Below, one piece after another: positions 44,601 to 56,361 of a stretch of 64,000 nucleotides of DNA. Both the position numbers and the translations under genes were made by a program. Under the pieces are notes generated by a model. The model was not told the origin of the DNA. It worked only from the letters and a program-made list of their open reading frames with translations, and did no database searches. Within the stretch, counting starts at the first letter, position 1, and every line of letters begins with the position of its first letter. Source of the DNA: Theristus sp. LFF4_11 (taxonomy: Eukaryota; Nematoda; Chromadorea; Monhysterida; Xyalidae). Where the stretch lies: NCBI GenBank assembly GCA_030248135.1, contig JASANC010001250.1, positions 32,005 through 96,004 of the forward strand, written 5' to 3'.

Positions 44601-47600
44601 TTAGAGTGTAAATGTCAAAAAGGCAACACTTCTGAACAATTGTTGCAAAACGCCAACTTTCGTCTTGATAAGTTGCTTCTTTTGGCCGCTTAATCTAACC
44701 TAAGCCACGTCTTTTAAAGTTTAAATGACGAAAAATGCAAAACTTTTCTGAAATTCGCTGCAAAACGGCCACTTTTGTGTAGCATGTTTACTACTCTTAC
44801 CTTTAACCCTAACCTTAGCCAAGGATTTTTGATAGAATGGAAATGACAAAACAGCAACATTTTACTGAATACCCGTAGCAAAGCTCCCGCTTTTGTTTCG
44901 AATGTTTACTTCTTTTCCCCGCTTACCCTAACCTAAGCCAGTTATTTTTGATCGAGTGCAACAAAAAGCAACACGTTTCTGAGTACCCACTGTGTAAAAG
45001 GGTCGCTTTTGGTTTGTTATGTAGCTTTTCTATCCTAAGTGACGCATTTTCTATGATAAAAAACAAATGAAGCAAAAGGCAACGATTTTCTTTTGGCCGC
45101 TTAATCTAACCTAAGCCACGTCTTTTAAAGTTTAAATGACGAAAAATGCAAAACTTTTCTGAAATTCGCTGCAAAACGGCCACTTTTGTGTAGTATGTTT
45201 ACTACTCTTACCTTTAACCCTAACCTTAGCCAAGGATTTTTGATAGAATGGAAATGACAAAACAGCAACATTTTACTGAATACCCGTAGCAAAGCTCCCG
45301 CTTTTGTTTCGAATGTTTACTTCTTTTCCCCGCTTACCCTAACCTAAGCCAGTTATTTTTGATCGAGTGCAACAAAAAGCATGCAAAACGGCCACTTTTG
45401 TGTAGTATGTTTACTACTCTTACCTTTAACCCTAACCTTAGCCAAGGATTTTTGATAGAATGGAAATGACAAAACAGCAACATTTTACTGAATACCCGTA
45501 GCAAAGCTCCCGCTTTTGTTTCGAATGTTTACTTCTTTTCCCCGCTTACCCTAACCTAAGCCAGTTATTTTTGATCGAGTGCAACAAAAAGCAACACGTT
45601 TCTGAGTACCCACTGTGTAAAAGGGTCGCTTTTGGTTTGTTATGTAGCTTTTCTATCCTAAGTGACGCATTTTCTATGATAAAAAACAAATGAAGCAAAA
45701 GGCAACGATTTTCTTTTGGCCGCTTAATCTAACCTAAACCACGTCTTTTAAAGTTTAAATGACGAAAAATGCAAAACTTTTCTGAAATTCGCTGCAAAAC
45801 GGCCACTTTTGTGTAGTATGTTTACTACTCTTACCTTTAACCCTAACCTTAGCCAAGGATTTTTGATAGAATGGAAATGACAAAACAGCAACATTTTACT
45901 GAATACCCGTAGCAAAGCTCCCGCTTTTGTTTCGAATGTTTACTTCTTTTCCCCGCTTACCCTAACCTAAGCCAGTTATTTTTGATCGAGTGCAACAAAA
46001 AGCAACACGTTTCTGAGTACCCACTGTGTAAAAGGGTCGCTTTTGGTTTGTTATGTAGCTTTTCTATCCTAAGTGACGCATTTTCTATGATAAAAAACAA
46101 ATGAAGCAAAAGGCAACGATTTTCTTTTGGCCGCTTAATCTAACCTAAGCCACGTCTTTTAAAGTTTAAATGACGAAAAATGCAAAACTTTTCTGAAATT
46201 CGCTGCAAAACGGCCACTTTTGTGTAGTATGTTTACTACTCTTACCTTTAACCCTAACCTTAGCCAAGGATTTTTGATAGAATGGAAATGACAAAACAGC
46301 AACATTTTACTGAATACCCGTAGCAAAGCTCCCGCTTTTGTTTCGAATGTTTACTTCTTTTCCCCGCTTACCCTAACCTAAGCCAGTTATTTTTGATCGA
46401 GTGCAACAAAAAGCATGCAAAACGGCCACTTTTGTGTAGTATGTTTACTACTCTTACCTTTAACCCTAACCTTAGCCAAGGATTTTTGATAGAATGGAAA
46501 TGACAAAACAGCAACATTTTACTGAATACCCGTAGCAAAGCTCCCGCTTTTGTTTCGAATGTTTACTTCTTTTCCCCGCTTACCCTAACCTAAGCCAGTT
46601 ATTTTTGATCGAGTGCAACAAAAAGCAACACGTTTCTGAGTACCCACTGTGTAAAAGGGTCGCTTTTGGTTTGTTATGTAGCTTTTCTATCCTAAGTGAC
46701 GCATTTTCTATGATAAAAAACAAATGAAGCAAAAGGCAACGATTTTCTTTTGGCCGCTTAATCTAACCTAAGCCAAGCCTTTTAAAGTTTAAATGACAAA
46801 AAATGCAAAACTTTTTTAAATATTCGCTGCAAAACGGCCACTTTTGTGTGGTATGTTTACTACTCTTACCTTTAACCCTAACCTTAGCCAAGGATTTTTG
46901 ATAGAATGGAAATGACAAAACAGCAACATTTTACTGAATACCCGTAGCAAAGCTCCCGCTTTTGTTTCAAATGTTTACTTTTTTCCCCGCTTACCCTAAC
47001 CAAAGCCAGTTCTTTTTGATCGAGTTCAACAAAAAGCAACACGTTTCTGAGTGTCCATTGTGTAAAACGGTCGTTTTTGTCTTCCTATGTAGCTTTTCTA
47101 TCGTAAGTGACGCATTTTCTGTGATAAAAAAACAAATGAAAAAAGCAACGATTTTCTACATTTTACTGAGTACCCGTAGCAAAGCTCCCGCTTTTGTTTC
47201 GAATGTTTACTTCTTTTCCCCGCTTACCTCTAACCTAAGCCAGTTCTTTTTGATCGAGTGCAACAAAAAAACTCGTTTTTTGTGAAAAACACTCCATCGT
47301 CTACAATGGAGTCCTTGCAATTATTACGATTGTCTCGCTTGTTGGTTGTCGCTCTTGAGCAAAAGGCATCATGATGACTAAAGCCATGCGGAATGACGAC
47401 TTAAACTTGTATTTGCATTGTCATCATTAGAAAATGGAGTATGAGTATTCAGCTGATGATGACTTAAATAGCAAAATTGGCTCAAATTTGTAAATTTTAG
47501 CCAATCAACGTAGCGGAACGGACCTGACTTACTTACATACACAGTTACTATCTTAGTATTATAGATTAGTTCAAAAATAATATGAAATTTGGGGTTTGTT

Positions 47601-50448
47601 GTTTTTTTTGGGGGGGAAAAAAAAAAAAAAAAAAAAAAAAAAGTGTATGGGGGGGGGGAAAGTGGGGGTTGGTGGTGGGGGGGGGGGGAGGGGGGGAAGA
47701 AAAAGGGGGGGGGGGTCCGCGCGAGAAATGTCCGCGCGGGAAAAGTCCGCGCGGGAAATGTCCGCGAGGGAAATGTCCGCGCGGGAAATGTCCGCGAGGG
47801 AAAAGTCCGCGCGGGAAAAGTCCGCGAGGGAAATGTCCGCGCGGGAAATGTCAGCGCGGGAAAAGTCCGCGCGGGAAATGTCCGCGCGGGAAATGTCCGC
47901 CTGGTAAATGTCCGCGCGGGAAATGTCCGCCTGGGAAATGTTTGCGGGAAATGTCCGCGGGAAATGTCCGCGCGGGAAAAGTCCGGGAAGCGATCAAAAT
48001 AGTTCACACTGCCGTTTTTTGTTTCTGAAAATTTTCTGCATCTACATCGATATCTGCACGTACATCTGCCTCTGAATCTGTATCAAAAATGTACATCTGT
48101 ATTACTTTTTTGTGCGTAAAGGTTAGTTCATACTGACGCATGTGCTGACGCACGTCAAAGGCACGTCTCCGTAAACGGTGGTATGCAATAACACGAGATT
48201 TGACGTTACGTGGCGTCCGCATATGAACGGGCGTTTAGCCTCAGCCCCTGTTTTTGTTCCAGAACTTACCGTCAGATCAGCAATGGTTGATCGCTCTGCT
48301 GTGCGTGACATTGCTCGCCCAATTAATCAGCCTCCTATGGCTTCTACTGTTGTGCTGCCTGTTCTGCTGCCCATCTACCCGATGTCTCTATTGGCCTCTC
48401 TTTCCATTCAGCATTCTCAGCGCAGTCACGCTGTCAATGGCCAGCATGATCGTGTTCTCTCAAATAAACAAAGTGAGTTTAAGATTCGATTGAAAAATTT
48501 CCCACATTTTTACAGTCGGGTGACTGAATGGCAGCAGGGAAGTATGCTTTTTTTCAGGATTTATCACCGTATTAGTACCGTATTACCCCCAATAAACCCC
48601 CATGGGGATTAATACGTCAGCGACTTTTAGGGGTGGGGTTTATTGGGGGGGGGATTATTGGTGGGGGTGGGGGGTATTAACAAACAAATTCTAGGGGTGG
48701 GGGTTTGTTGAAAAATGGCAAAAATACCTTGCATGGCAGGCAAGAAAGTCGCAGAAACTTCTACTTTTCACAGAGATTTCCTTTTGTAACAGCCTTTTGT
48801 GATTAAATTACCATTAACTCATCCCTTTGGGGCCTTTGGTAGCACAATTTCACCAATGTCACTGCATTCAGCCACTGAATTCGCTGGGTATGTGTTTCAA
48901 ACTGGTTTCCAATTAAACCCCATGGGGGATTATTTGGGGGGGTTATTCGGAAACTTGTCGGGGGGGGGGGTGGGGGTTTATTGGTGGGGGGGAATAATGG
49001 TGGGGGGGGTTAATGGGGGTAATACGGTATGTACAGGGTGAGCCAAAAAAAGGTTCCGATTCTAAAATGCTCTCACTGGCTTGTGCTGAGTTGTTTCGAG
49101 CTGAAAATTGGAACACTATTAGAAAACATTTGGAGGTTTTTCTGACCAAATTTTTGTCATGGTACGTTGCCCCTATCACTCACTACAGCAAAATATCCGG
49201 AAAATATGAAAAATCGACAAATGTTGTAAAATGCAGAGGGTTGATTTAGCTGTAACAAAGATCAAAAGAATGAACGTTGGTGACAGCCCGAATGTTCACA
49301 ACACAAAAAAAGATGAAAAAAGCAATATGAGTTTAAAGCAGCTTAGAAATGCCGAATGCTGAGTTGCATTTGAACAGTTTTTGATCACTCCAATGTTTCA
49401 CTTCAAGTCTGAGTGTGCGTAAGCGGTTCTGCTCAGAACAGATGCGAATTTATCTTTTCAAATCCAAATTGTTTTTTCCCTTTTTTAATACACAAAATTT
49501 GCCACTCTGATATTTTTACCATAGCAGACTGGTTGTTTTTCTGCAGTGAGAGATGCACTTCCATTTTCAGTCCTTTCTGCCATCATGGCTAAGTGGACGG
49601 CAGAACAGCTAGTCTGGTCTGCCAATTGGTGGGAACATGCGAATAACTTTTCCACAGTGGTTCGGCAATTTCGTAAAAGATTCAATTTGACACCGCGTGA
49701 CGATACATCAGTTCGGAAGATCGTTTATGAGCAATGATAAACAGTGAGATTATGGATGAACAGTGTTTTTTGTCAAAAATTGCTATTTTTTTGAAAATTA
49801 CACTCTAAAAATGAACTTACGTGTAAGCCAAAAAATTTTTTGATCACAAAAAAACTCCCAAAGTGTTCTAACAAGTGTTCAAATTTTAAAACATGAGGTC
49901 CCTTTGTTACAGCTAAATCAACCCTCTGCATTTCACAACATTTGTCGATTTTTCATGTTTTCCAGATATTCTTCTGTAGTGAGTGATAGGGGCAACATAC
50001 CATAACAAAAATTTGGTCAGAAAAACCTCCAAATGTTTTCTAATAGTGTTCCAATTTTCAGCTCGAAACACCTTAGCACAAACCAGTGAGAGCATTTTAG
50101 AATTGGAACCTTTTTTTGGCTCACTCTGTATTCTTCCAAAAGAACAAGAAAACTTAATTCCAAAAACAATTGAACTGTTGGCATCATAGCAGTCAATCAA
50201 ATAATAAATAGCCAAAAAGCCAGTTTTCTCAAACACGATCTGCGAAAACGGCTACGTTTTCTCTGCAGACTCCCAACGAGCACGATGCCTGCAACGACAA
50301 CACAGTGTTGTCCTGGGTGACCACCACGTGCGACAGTGACACCTGTTGGTGTGCGTTTTGGCGGTGTCTTGCGGCAAAAACGCTTATGGTCGTTGAAACG
50401 ATGATCCTAACAACAGCAACTCGAAATAACAAAGACTGCTGCAATTGA
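41603..50448 (+). CDS. Clc-like tetraspan protein 2, huge introns
   Basis: Exons 41603-41666, 41832-42019 and 48263-48472 join in phase, and a possible last exon is 50269-50448 (TGA), giving about 213 residues. The start MCVSVLHLVLDAVLLVATML mirrors MCVSNIIHIAFMVAV of the neighbour. Exon 2 has NVGLFELLGE and ICP, like FGLFTKVC. Exon 3 has two membrane segments (WLIALLCVTLLAQLISLLW; YWPLFPFSILSAVTLSMA) in the same places as exon 3 of the first gene. The last exon keeps frame but its fourth membrane segment is poor, so it may be wrong or the gene may be decaying. The donor at 42020 (GTTAAT) is weak. Intron 2 (6.2 kb) and intron 3 (1.8 kb) are packed with mobile DNA. Confidence 0.65.
42060..43250. 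other. Intron with TTTCTGCAA repeats and coding-like remnant
   Basis: Two direct copies of a repeat centred on the palindrome TTTCTGCAATTTGCAGAAA lie near 42090 and 43110. On the minus strand between about 42540 and 42810 a codon-like stretch reads GTVRKFVVELVENLSNRFED, AHSVLQ, and then MDGSEQLLAYGNADLICCIC and CTSF. No family was recognised and stops interrupt it, so it may be a remnant of an inserted gene or element. Confidence 0.4.
43400..43670 (+). repeat. 15-bp minisatellite, left arm
   Basis: About 18 units of the form GGACATTTCCCGCGC or GGACTTTTCCCGCGC lie head to tail. Some units carry CCTCGC or CCTGCAC variants. Around eleven keep TTTCCCGC, an exact match to the E2F consensus TTTSSCGC. 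The array ends four bases before Helitron H3. The same unit occurs in reverse complement at 47716-47990. Confidence 0.9.
43675..47565 (-). mobile_element. Helitron-like element H3, satellite-filled
   Basis: On the minus strand the 5' end is TCTATAATACTAAGATAG and the 3' end is CCGTGCCGTAGGCACGGG, TCAATTTG, CTAG followed by T. The ends match H1 and H2, and the flanks are A and T. At 3.9 kb it is larger than H1 and H2 because most of its interior is a tandem satellite. No Rep or helicase frame is visible, so it is non-autonomous. Confidence 0.78.
44560..47250. repeat. Satellite with telomere-like words inside H3
   Basis: Related units of about 200 bp each carry CCCTAACCTAAGCC or CCCTAACCTTAGCCAAGG, then TTTTTGATAGAATGGAAATG and CAACATTTTACTGAATACCC. 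Markers such as CCACGTCTTTTAAAGTTTAA recur at about 44700, 45107, 45733, 46144 and 46757. Spacings alternate near 410 and 620, a higher-order period of about 1.03 kb. The long spacing contains one extra partial unit, joined at AAAAAGCATGCAAAACGG (about 45376 and 46412). Confidence 0.85.
47581..47715 (+). repeat. Poly-A and poly-G low-complexity block
   Basis: A run of more than 20 A near 47620-47642 is followed by many G-runs of 5 to 13 bases up to 47715, where the right arm of the 15-bp minisatellite starts. No coding potential. Confidence 0.7.
47716..47990 (-). repeat. 15-bp minisatellite, right arm (inverted)
   Basis: About 19 units of TCCGCGCGGGAAATG or TCCGCGCGGGAAAAG. This is the reverse complement of the array at 43400-43670, including the alternation of the ACATTTCC and ACTTTTCC forms. 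About a dozen units keep GCGGGAAA, an E2F-like site. Confidence 0.9.
48577..49028. mobile_element. G-rich foldback element with 14-bp inverted ends
   Basis: The ends are a perfect inverted pair, ACCGTATTACCCCC and GGGGGTAATACGGT. The inside carries GGGGTTTATTGGGGGGG blocks on both sides of a unique core (about 48720-48900). No coding capacity. The mariner-like element starts five bases after its right end. Confidence 0.7.
49034..50128. mobile_element. Mariner-like element with 227-bp inverted repeats
   Basis: The terminal inverted repeats span 49034-49260 and 49902-50128. They start CAGGGTGAGCCAAAAAAAGG on the left and end CCTTTTTTTGGCTCACTCTG on the right, and are flanked by TA on both sides, the target of the Tc1/mariner superfamily. 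The core contains an in-frame piece on the plus strand at about 49585-49735 beginning MAKWTAEQLVWSANWW and containing VVRQFRKRFNLTPRDD and IVYEQ. This fits the N-terminal helix-turn-helix of mariner-type transposases (DUF4817-like). The catalytic DDE part is absent, so the copy cannot move itself. It sits in the third intron of the second Clc-like gene. Confidence 0.88.
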
Positions 50449-51507
50449 AAACTTGTCAAGGCGATCCCACAAACATAAAATGATGAACATGCATCATATC
50501 ATAAAACAAAACGGCAAACATTTTAGACGCAAACGGCAGGTTTTGTTGCTAATTCACAAAGTGGCTTTTGCTCGCTTGCACGAAAAACACTGGTGTCGAG
50601 AAAGATACATATGTATTGGTTGAAACACCAGCGAAACCAGAAGCAGAGCAGAATAATGACCGTTTATGCGCTTGTGACGTCATTTCCGCATGATTAGTAT
50701 CATAGCAAACAGAAACAATCCAAGCGTAAAAAACACTATCTCTGGTTTTATTCTGCAGCAAATGAAGAAGAAATGACTTTTTTGTGAGCCTAGACAGAAC
50801 AAAGGTTTTCGAGTGACTGAACGGCGAACGCTGAAAAAACAACACGCACGACAAATTCTTCCCAACAGAACATAAAAATATATAAAAAGAATCACCACTC
50901 AATAAACTTCATCAGAAACGTGCGTGAAAACGGTGAGCACGGTCTGGATAAATCTAGACGAAAAAACCTTCCAAAACTAGAGTTTTTAAATTTGGGCAAA
51001 GCTCACTAGCAGCGTTTTCAACTATATAAAAAAGGAACCGAGACTGCCCTTAAACATAACAATCGTCTCAAGCTCAACCGGACCGGATTTGGCACAAGAA
51101 ATTTGGGTGAAAACGATTCAGTTTGACTCCAACAAGTCCACAAGGTAATCCAAAGTCACTGATCCTTTTTCTGAAGCATTAAAGCACAAATTCACATGCA
51201 TAACTGCTCAACACGTTTTTTGACTTGGAGTTCATTGTCTAAACTCGTTCTCTGACAGTCATGCACTTCTTCAACAGGAAAATAGGACGCAGCGACACAT
51301 ACAACAAAATGCATCGAAAGGATGGCTGCGTGTATGCCTGTGACGTGTGGCAACATCACGTTGGAAAAGTGCACGGTCATTAGAAAACACTGAAAAATAC
51401 AAACACTCTGAAACAAAACATGAAATTTCCTTTACAAAAAAACAAAAATTGATCGTCGATAAAAAGGTCGTTTTGACTGTAATTATTAAGGAACAAAAAC
51501 AGACATG

Positions 51508-54427
51508 TCAAACAAGCGCGAGCGATTTACAGATCTTGTACTGATCGGGCACTTCAGCGAGTGTGTTCACCGCGAATGCGAGGTCGGCATTGTGCGGGCC
51601 GGCGCTGAGCACAACTTTGTGAAAGTCGACAAAATGGAAATTGTCCCATGGTCGTTTCGGTAGGCGTTCATCGAACGTCTGAAAATGATGTTTACACAGT
51701 TTGCTCATCGGGGAATTGTCAAACGAACATGGCGTCATGAATTAGCTGATACCTTGCTTTGCGATCTGCGAACTAAAGCACGCTTTCCTGGCAAAACCGC
51801 AAAACGGTTTCCAGTATTACTTCTAGCACCATGCCGCGCATCCCACACACAGTAAAAGAACTGCTGTTAAATTTTGTATTTTCGCATGTTTTTTGCCTCA
51901 AGCCAGTTCACAAATGATGTCGTCAACCATATTTCACGAGCTGTCAATAGATCTAATCTACGACTAATCAGCGGGTCAAGTTCAAATGCCGCCAATCAAG
52001 TCAAAAAAGTTGACAATACTGACATGCATCATATCCCACGGTCCATCGCCAACACCGACGACAATGATCGACAACGGATAATCACAGGCGTCCACGATGG
52101 CGCGCCTCGTCGCGCGCTCATTCGTCACTTGACCATCAGCCACAATCACAAGAATGTGGTACTGAAAAGAAAACGTAAAAACAAATTCCAGCTTGCCGGT
52201 TGATTTGTGAATTTGGCTGCTTTCGACACATAAACAAGAAGCATAATCCGGAAACAAGAGTAACAAAATTTCCATCTTTCCAAACAGTTATAGTGCGTTG
52301 CAAAGGCTGAAAAAGTAATGGATGCAAAAAGTCCTCTCCAAACTTCTACTCTGACCCCGGTTGAAATAGACATGTTTCACAAAAAAATCAAAACTAACGT
52401 CGCCGACTCTTTGGACGATCTCAATTGCTTGGTAAATTAATGGAGCAAAATTCGTCGGTCCGGCCAGCATCACGTCGCCTGTGATCTTGTTGTACTGCTC
52501 CAGAACCTAAAGCAATTAAAAAAAATTGCAGGAAACAGTTACTACAAAAAAAGAAGTCACGATGTACAACAACGGAAACAATACAACAAACGCAACACGA
52601 ACCTGTTGAAAATTAGCGCAGTGGCCATCTGGTTTCAGCGGAAACACTGACCAATCAGCTGTAAAAACGTCGCCGAATCCGAATGCGGGAATCACCCCAC
52701 TGGTGGCAAACGGCTGCAGTGTTCTGCCGAGAATCGTGATAACCTGGTGAAAATGAGACTGTTTTTAAACAAAATGTTAATATAATATTAGCTTCAAATA
52801 AGATGTAAGACAGACAACAAAACCTGTTGATATGGATTTAGACATTCGTTTGAAATATGATGCAACGAACGATCGCCAAACGTATTTGAGCCTTGATATT
52901 TGTTGCTCGACGTGTAATCAATGCCTAGAACGCGTAACGTTTTTGAAAAGGGACTGTTTTAAAACAAAAAATGACAAACACTCAAACAGACCACTGACCA
53001 AATATTAGATTACTGGATATCAGACCAGCGCGCCCCAAAACTTGGCTGACTTGTTCGATCGAAGTCAACTTTAGCAACAGTTCTTGCGTCGTTCCGACAC
53101 CGGCTGCCTCTAGTAAACTGTCGCTTTTCTGTTTCTTCAATTTTTGGCGGACACCTTTTGCACCCCTGCAAGTGGATTGATTTGTTCTGCATAGAACTAC
53201 TTTTTTGCTTAATAAAAATAGAAACCCACCGAGGTATTTTTGGTGCCTGAGTCATCAGTGGCGCATCAGCCAACAATTGCTGATATTGCTGCTGTTTCTT
53301 GCCAACATGCTCGGTTTGCTGCGACGCAAGCACATGCTCAGACTGTTGAATGATTTTCTGGACAGCTTGCAGTTCAAGTGGAATTTCCGCCGGCTCTTGG
53401 TGGTGTTTATGCGATATCAGTTGCTGATGGAGTTGTTGTTGTTGCATTTGCATTTGTTGTTTCTGTTGTTCAATCAGCAGTTGATGCTGTGTAATCTCCA
53501 ATTGGTGTTGCGCATGTTGCAACTGCAATTGAGTTTCAGCCAACTGGCGTTGCTGTTGCGCTTGTCGGACTTGTTGGTGCACCGCAACCGCGTTTACTTG
53601 TGTCAGGCCGGCATCCACTGGAACCTAAAAATAAGCCAAACGAGTGCAAAAACAACATGCAAGGTGTGTTGAAAAACTTCACTGAACATCCAACAAAAAA
53701 ATGCTCGCAAAATTTTAGCACTTGTCCGCTCCATCAAACAAATTGTGAAAAAACAACTCACAAATCACTGACCTCGTCCACTTCAAAATCACTGGCGTGG
53801 TCAACCTCCATTGACTCTATTTCTTGGGCATCTGTTGCAGACGGTTCATTCTCAGATGGCTCGTCATGAGCGCCGTCTACAGCGTGCACTCTAGCCATGT
53901 CCGTTGACTGTTTGGTAGCTGTTGACTTGCGCTCCAATACTCCCTTTTTCACCGCGTATTGTCCCGTAGTATCTGTGCATAAGTAACCGTAAGTAATTCT
54001 AAAAAGTACAGATTTGACATATTAAAGTACATGTAAGTACAACGAAAACCTTTCTGTGGCGATGCTTGCTTTTTGACTGTAATGATCGCCGCATAAACCG
54101 GTGACTCAACAAATGCTTCATCTTCGCAAAGAATTGTTGCGTCAACTTCGGCTTGTTGCGCCTCCCAAACCTGCAAGTATATTTGGTGAGACAAAAAAAT
54201 TAGCAATCGACATCAACACATTATTAAAACAAAATTGCTGGAACTAAAACTAAATTCACCACACTCACCAAATTTGCAGTTACACTGTATTCAACCGGTT
54301 GTCTGATTACTGTTGTTTGCGTGCTCTGAACGGCCGTCCGATCTTCAGTTGCACTTGACGATGTAATTAAGTGCTGCCGTTGTTCCACACTCTCCAACGT
54401 GGCTTTACCCATTGTGCTTTCGCGAAT

Positions 54428-54466
<39 letters not shown>

Positions 54467-56361
54467 TTGCTGTATGTATTGCTCGTACTGCGATTGAGTC
54501 ATCGTTTGCTGAAGTTGTTTTAGTTCCTCAGCGGCAGCTCGAACCTCGTTGTATTGGAGTTCAGCGGTGAACTCTTGTTGTTGATGTTGCTGCTGATAAG
54601 ACGAAATGTGCCTAGTACTGGCGGTAACTTGCGCTTGAGACTCGGCCACCGCAGGTCCGACCACTTGTTCCGCCACTCGCTCAGCCATTTCAGATAATTG
54701 TGACAAAATTCGATCGGTCGGCGAATCGGCATCCGTCGCTTTTTTCTGATCTTTTGATACGCTCAGTTGCATCACTTTGTCCTGTTTTGACATTTTGGCA
54801 TCAGATGCGTTGCCCGCTAAATTAACATTAGATGGTTGTTGACGTTGTTCTGATTCGAGAACTTTTTCGATGACATGTTCCACCTTTGACGGCGTTGGCG
54901 ATTTCGAAGGCGCTTTAGGTGTTGGTGACTGCTGCACAGTTAATTCAATGCTTGGCTGCGGCATATCGCTAGAATTCGGCAGTTTTACAATAAGTTTTTC
55001 TTCGACGGCAGTTTCGGTGACAATGACACTTCTTTGCTCGGACGATTTGCGCCGCGGTGGCGGCACTGGAGGTTCAGTTTCAACAGAAGTTATCGGTTTT
55101 TCCGGTTGAGCGCTCTGTTTTTCGTCTAACCTTGGTGGTCGTTCAGGTGGACGAAACACTGACGGCTGCTGTTTTGCTCCCTCAATCACCACTGTTGATT
55201 GATCTGCCGTCTGATGTATTGCTTCATGAGTCACGACAGTTTGTTCAACAGAGCTGCTCACCTAAGAAAAAAACGTCGAAAACTGAACTCATGAAAATAG
55301 ACAAAGAAAATCACTTTAGTCACAGACCGCTTTAATATCAGTGATGCCTTGTTCGATGCGCAATGACGATGAATCAATTATCACTGCTGATCGTGATTGG
55401 ACGCTGTCTGCTGGCACTGCTGAACTGATCGGTGAAACGGCATCTGCTGCGTTTCCAGCAGACTCTTTATCCACTGAAGGCCTGACCAGTTCCGAGTCAG
55501 TTGGTGTCGTCAGTTCTGCAGCAATTGGTGCTGCTTCTTTTGTTTCCGCTGGTTCTGCGGTTGCTTGTAACGATGGCCCGGGTTTAGCAGTGTTCGGTTC
55601 AACTTGGCCGACGTGCTGTTTTACGGCAACCATCTGTGCAATGCCGGAAACGGCTGCCGCAACGACGGGCTGGGTGAGTCGATAGAAGCGACTGGCGTGC
55701 CGAACGACACGATGCATCGGACCGTCGTCCTCGTCTTCCTCGGGAACCTCGCCTACATAATGTTAATTTGTGTTTTTTTTTCGGTTAAAAACGAAAAAAA
55801 CTTAAACCAAACATCAAATTTACACCTTCAACGCGCTTCTTTTTCGCGAGTCGTGCTGTTCGTTTCTGTTCTTCGAGCATGTAGAAGAATGCGCCAACGA
55901 CCGCCACTGCGCCGAGTGCCCATAACGCCCGCCAAAAGAACAACAAAATCGACTCGTCCCCGTGGTCTTCCTCATCGCATGGACCCCATTCGTTCGGATC
56001 GAATTCGTCCACAACCGCACCGTATCCATGGTCGTCGTTTTCGACGGCGGCCTCTAACGAATCTGAAATGAAAAAAAAATTATTTTTTTCCAAAACACAA
56101 AATCAAATACCATTTGCAATAAGTGGTCTTGCAGAATGGTCCCGCAGCGAAGTTTTGATTTTGATACGATCTTGAGGCGTGTAATGTAATTTCCTGCTCC
56201 CCACCGAGTTCGCGATCGGCAAATGCTTTGTGCACGTCATCGACGGTGTTCAATCCGCTGACTCCCGGCTCGGTCGGCAATAGATCGGCGGCATCCCTTG
56301 AGGAACCGGCCGCGTTTGCAATGTCGTCGGCCACCTGATCGGCTGATGTTTCGGCGGCCAT
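51508..56361 (-). CDS. cpna-1: Transmembrane copine-domain protein, CPNA-1-like
   Basis: Thirteen exons join in phase to 1,117 residues: 56205-56361, 55826-56062, 55328-55752, 54269-55261, 54050-54170, 53773-53972, 53230-53624, 52999-53165, 52824-52924, 52603-52743, 52399-52506, 52024-52161, 51508-51678. An acidic N-terminus leads to one membrane segment (about residues 90-114, [17 protein letters not shown]) and a basic stop-transfer. A long Pro/Ser/Glu region follows, with a poly-Gln run near residue 535, then a Gln-rich coiled coil (about 715-815). The C-terminal copine VWA domain has [56 protein letters not shown] and [13 protein letters not shown]. Layout and length match C. elegans CPNA-1, which sits at integrin attachment sites in body-wall muscle and is needed for myofilament stability. 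Plant RGLG ligases share the VWA type, but no RING is seen here. Confidence 0.88.
54428..54475 (-). repeat. CAG repeat coding for poly-glutamine
   Basis: About ten consecutive CTG on the plus strand (CAG on the coding strand), extended by CAA codons, give a run of about 16 glutamines within exon 4 of the cpna-1-like gene. The pure CAG core suggests length variation between individuals. Confidence 0.85.

Noticed and set aside
47582..48028. Long Arg/Gly-rich and Pro/Arg-rich frames on both strands around 43.3-43.7 kb and 47.4-48.0 kb
   Set aside because: They are translations of the 15-bp minisatellite, whose period is a multiple of three and so leaves all frames open.
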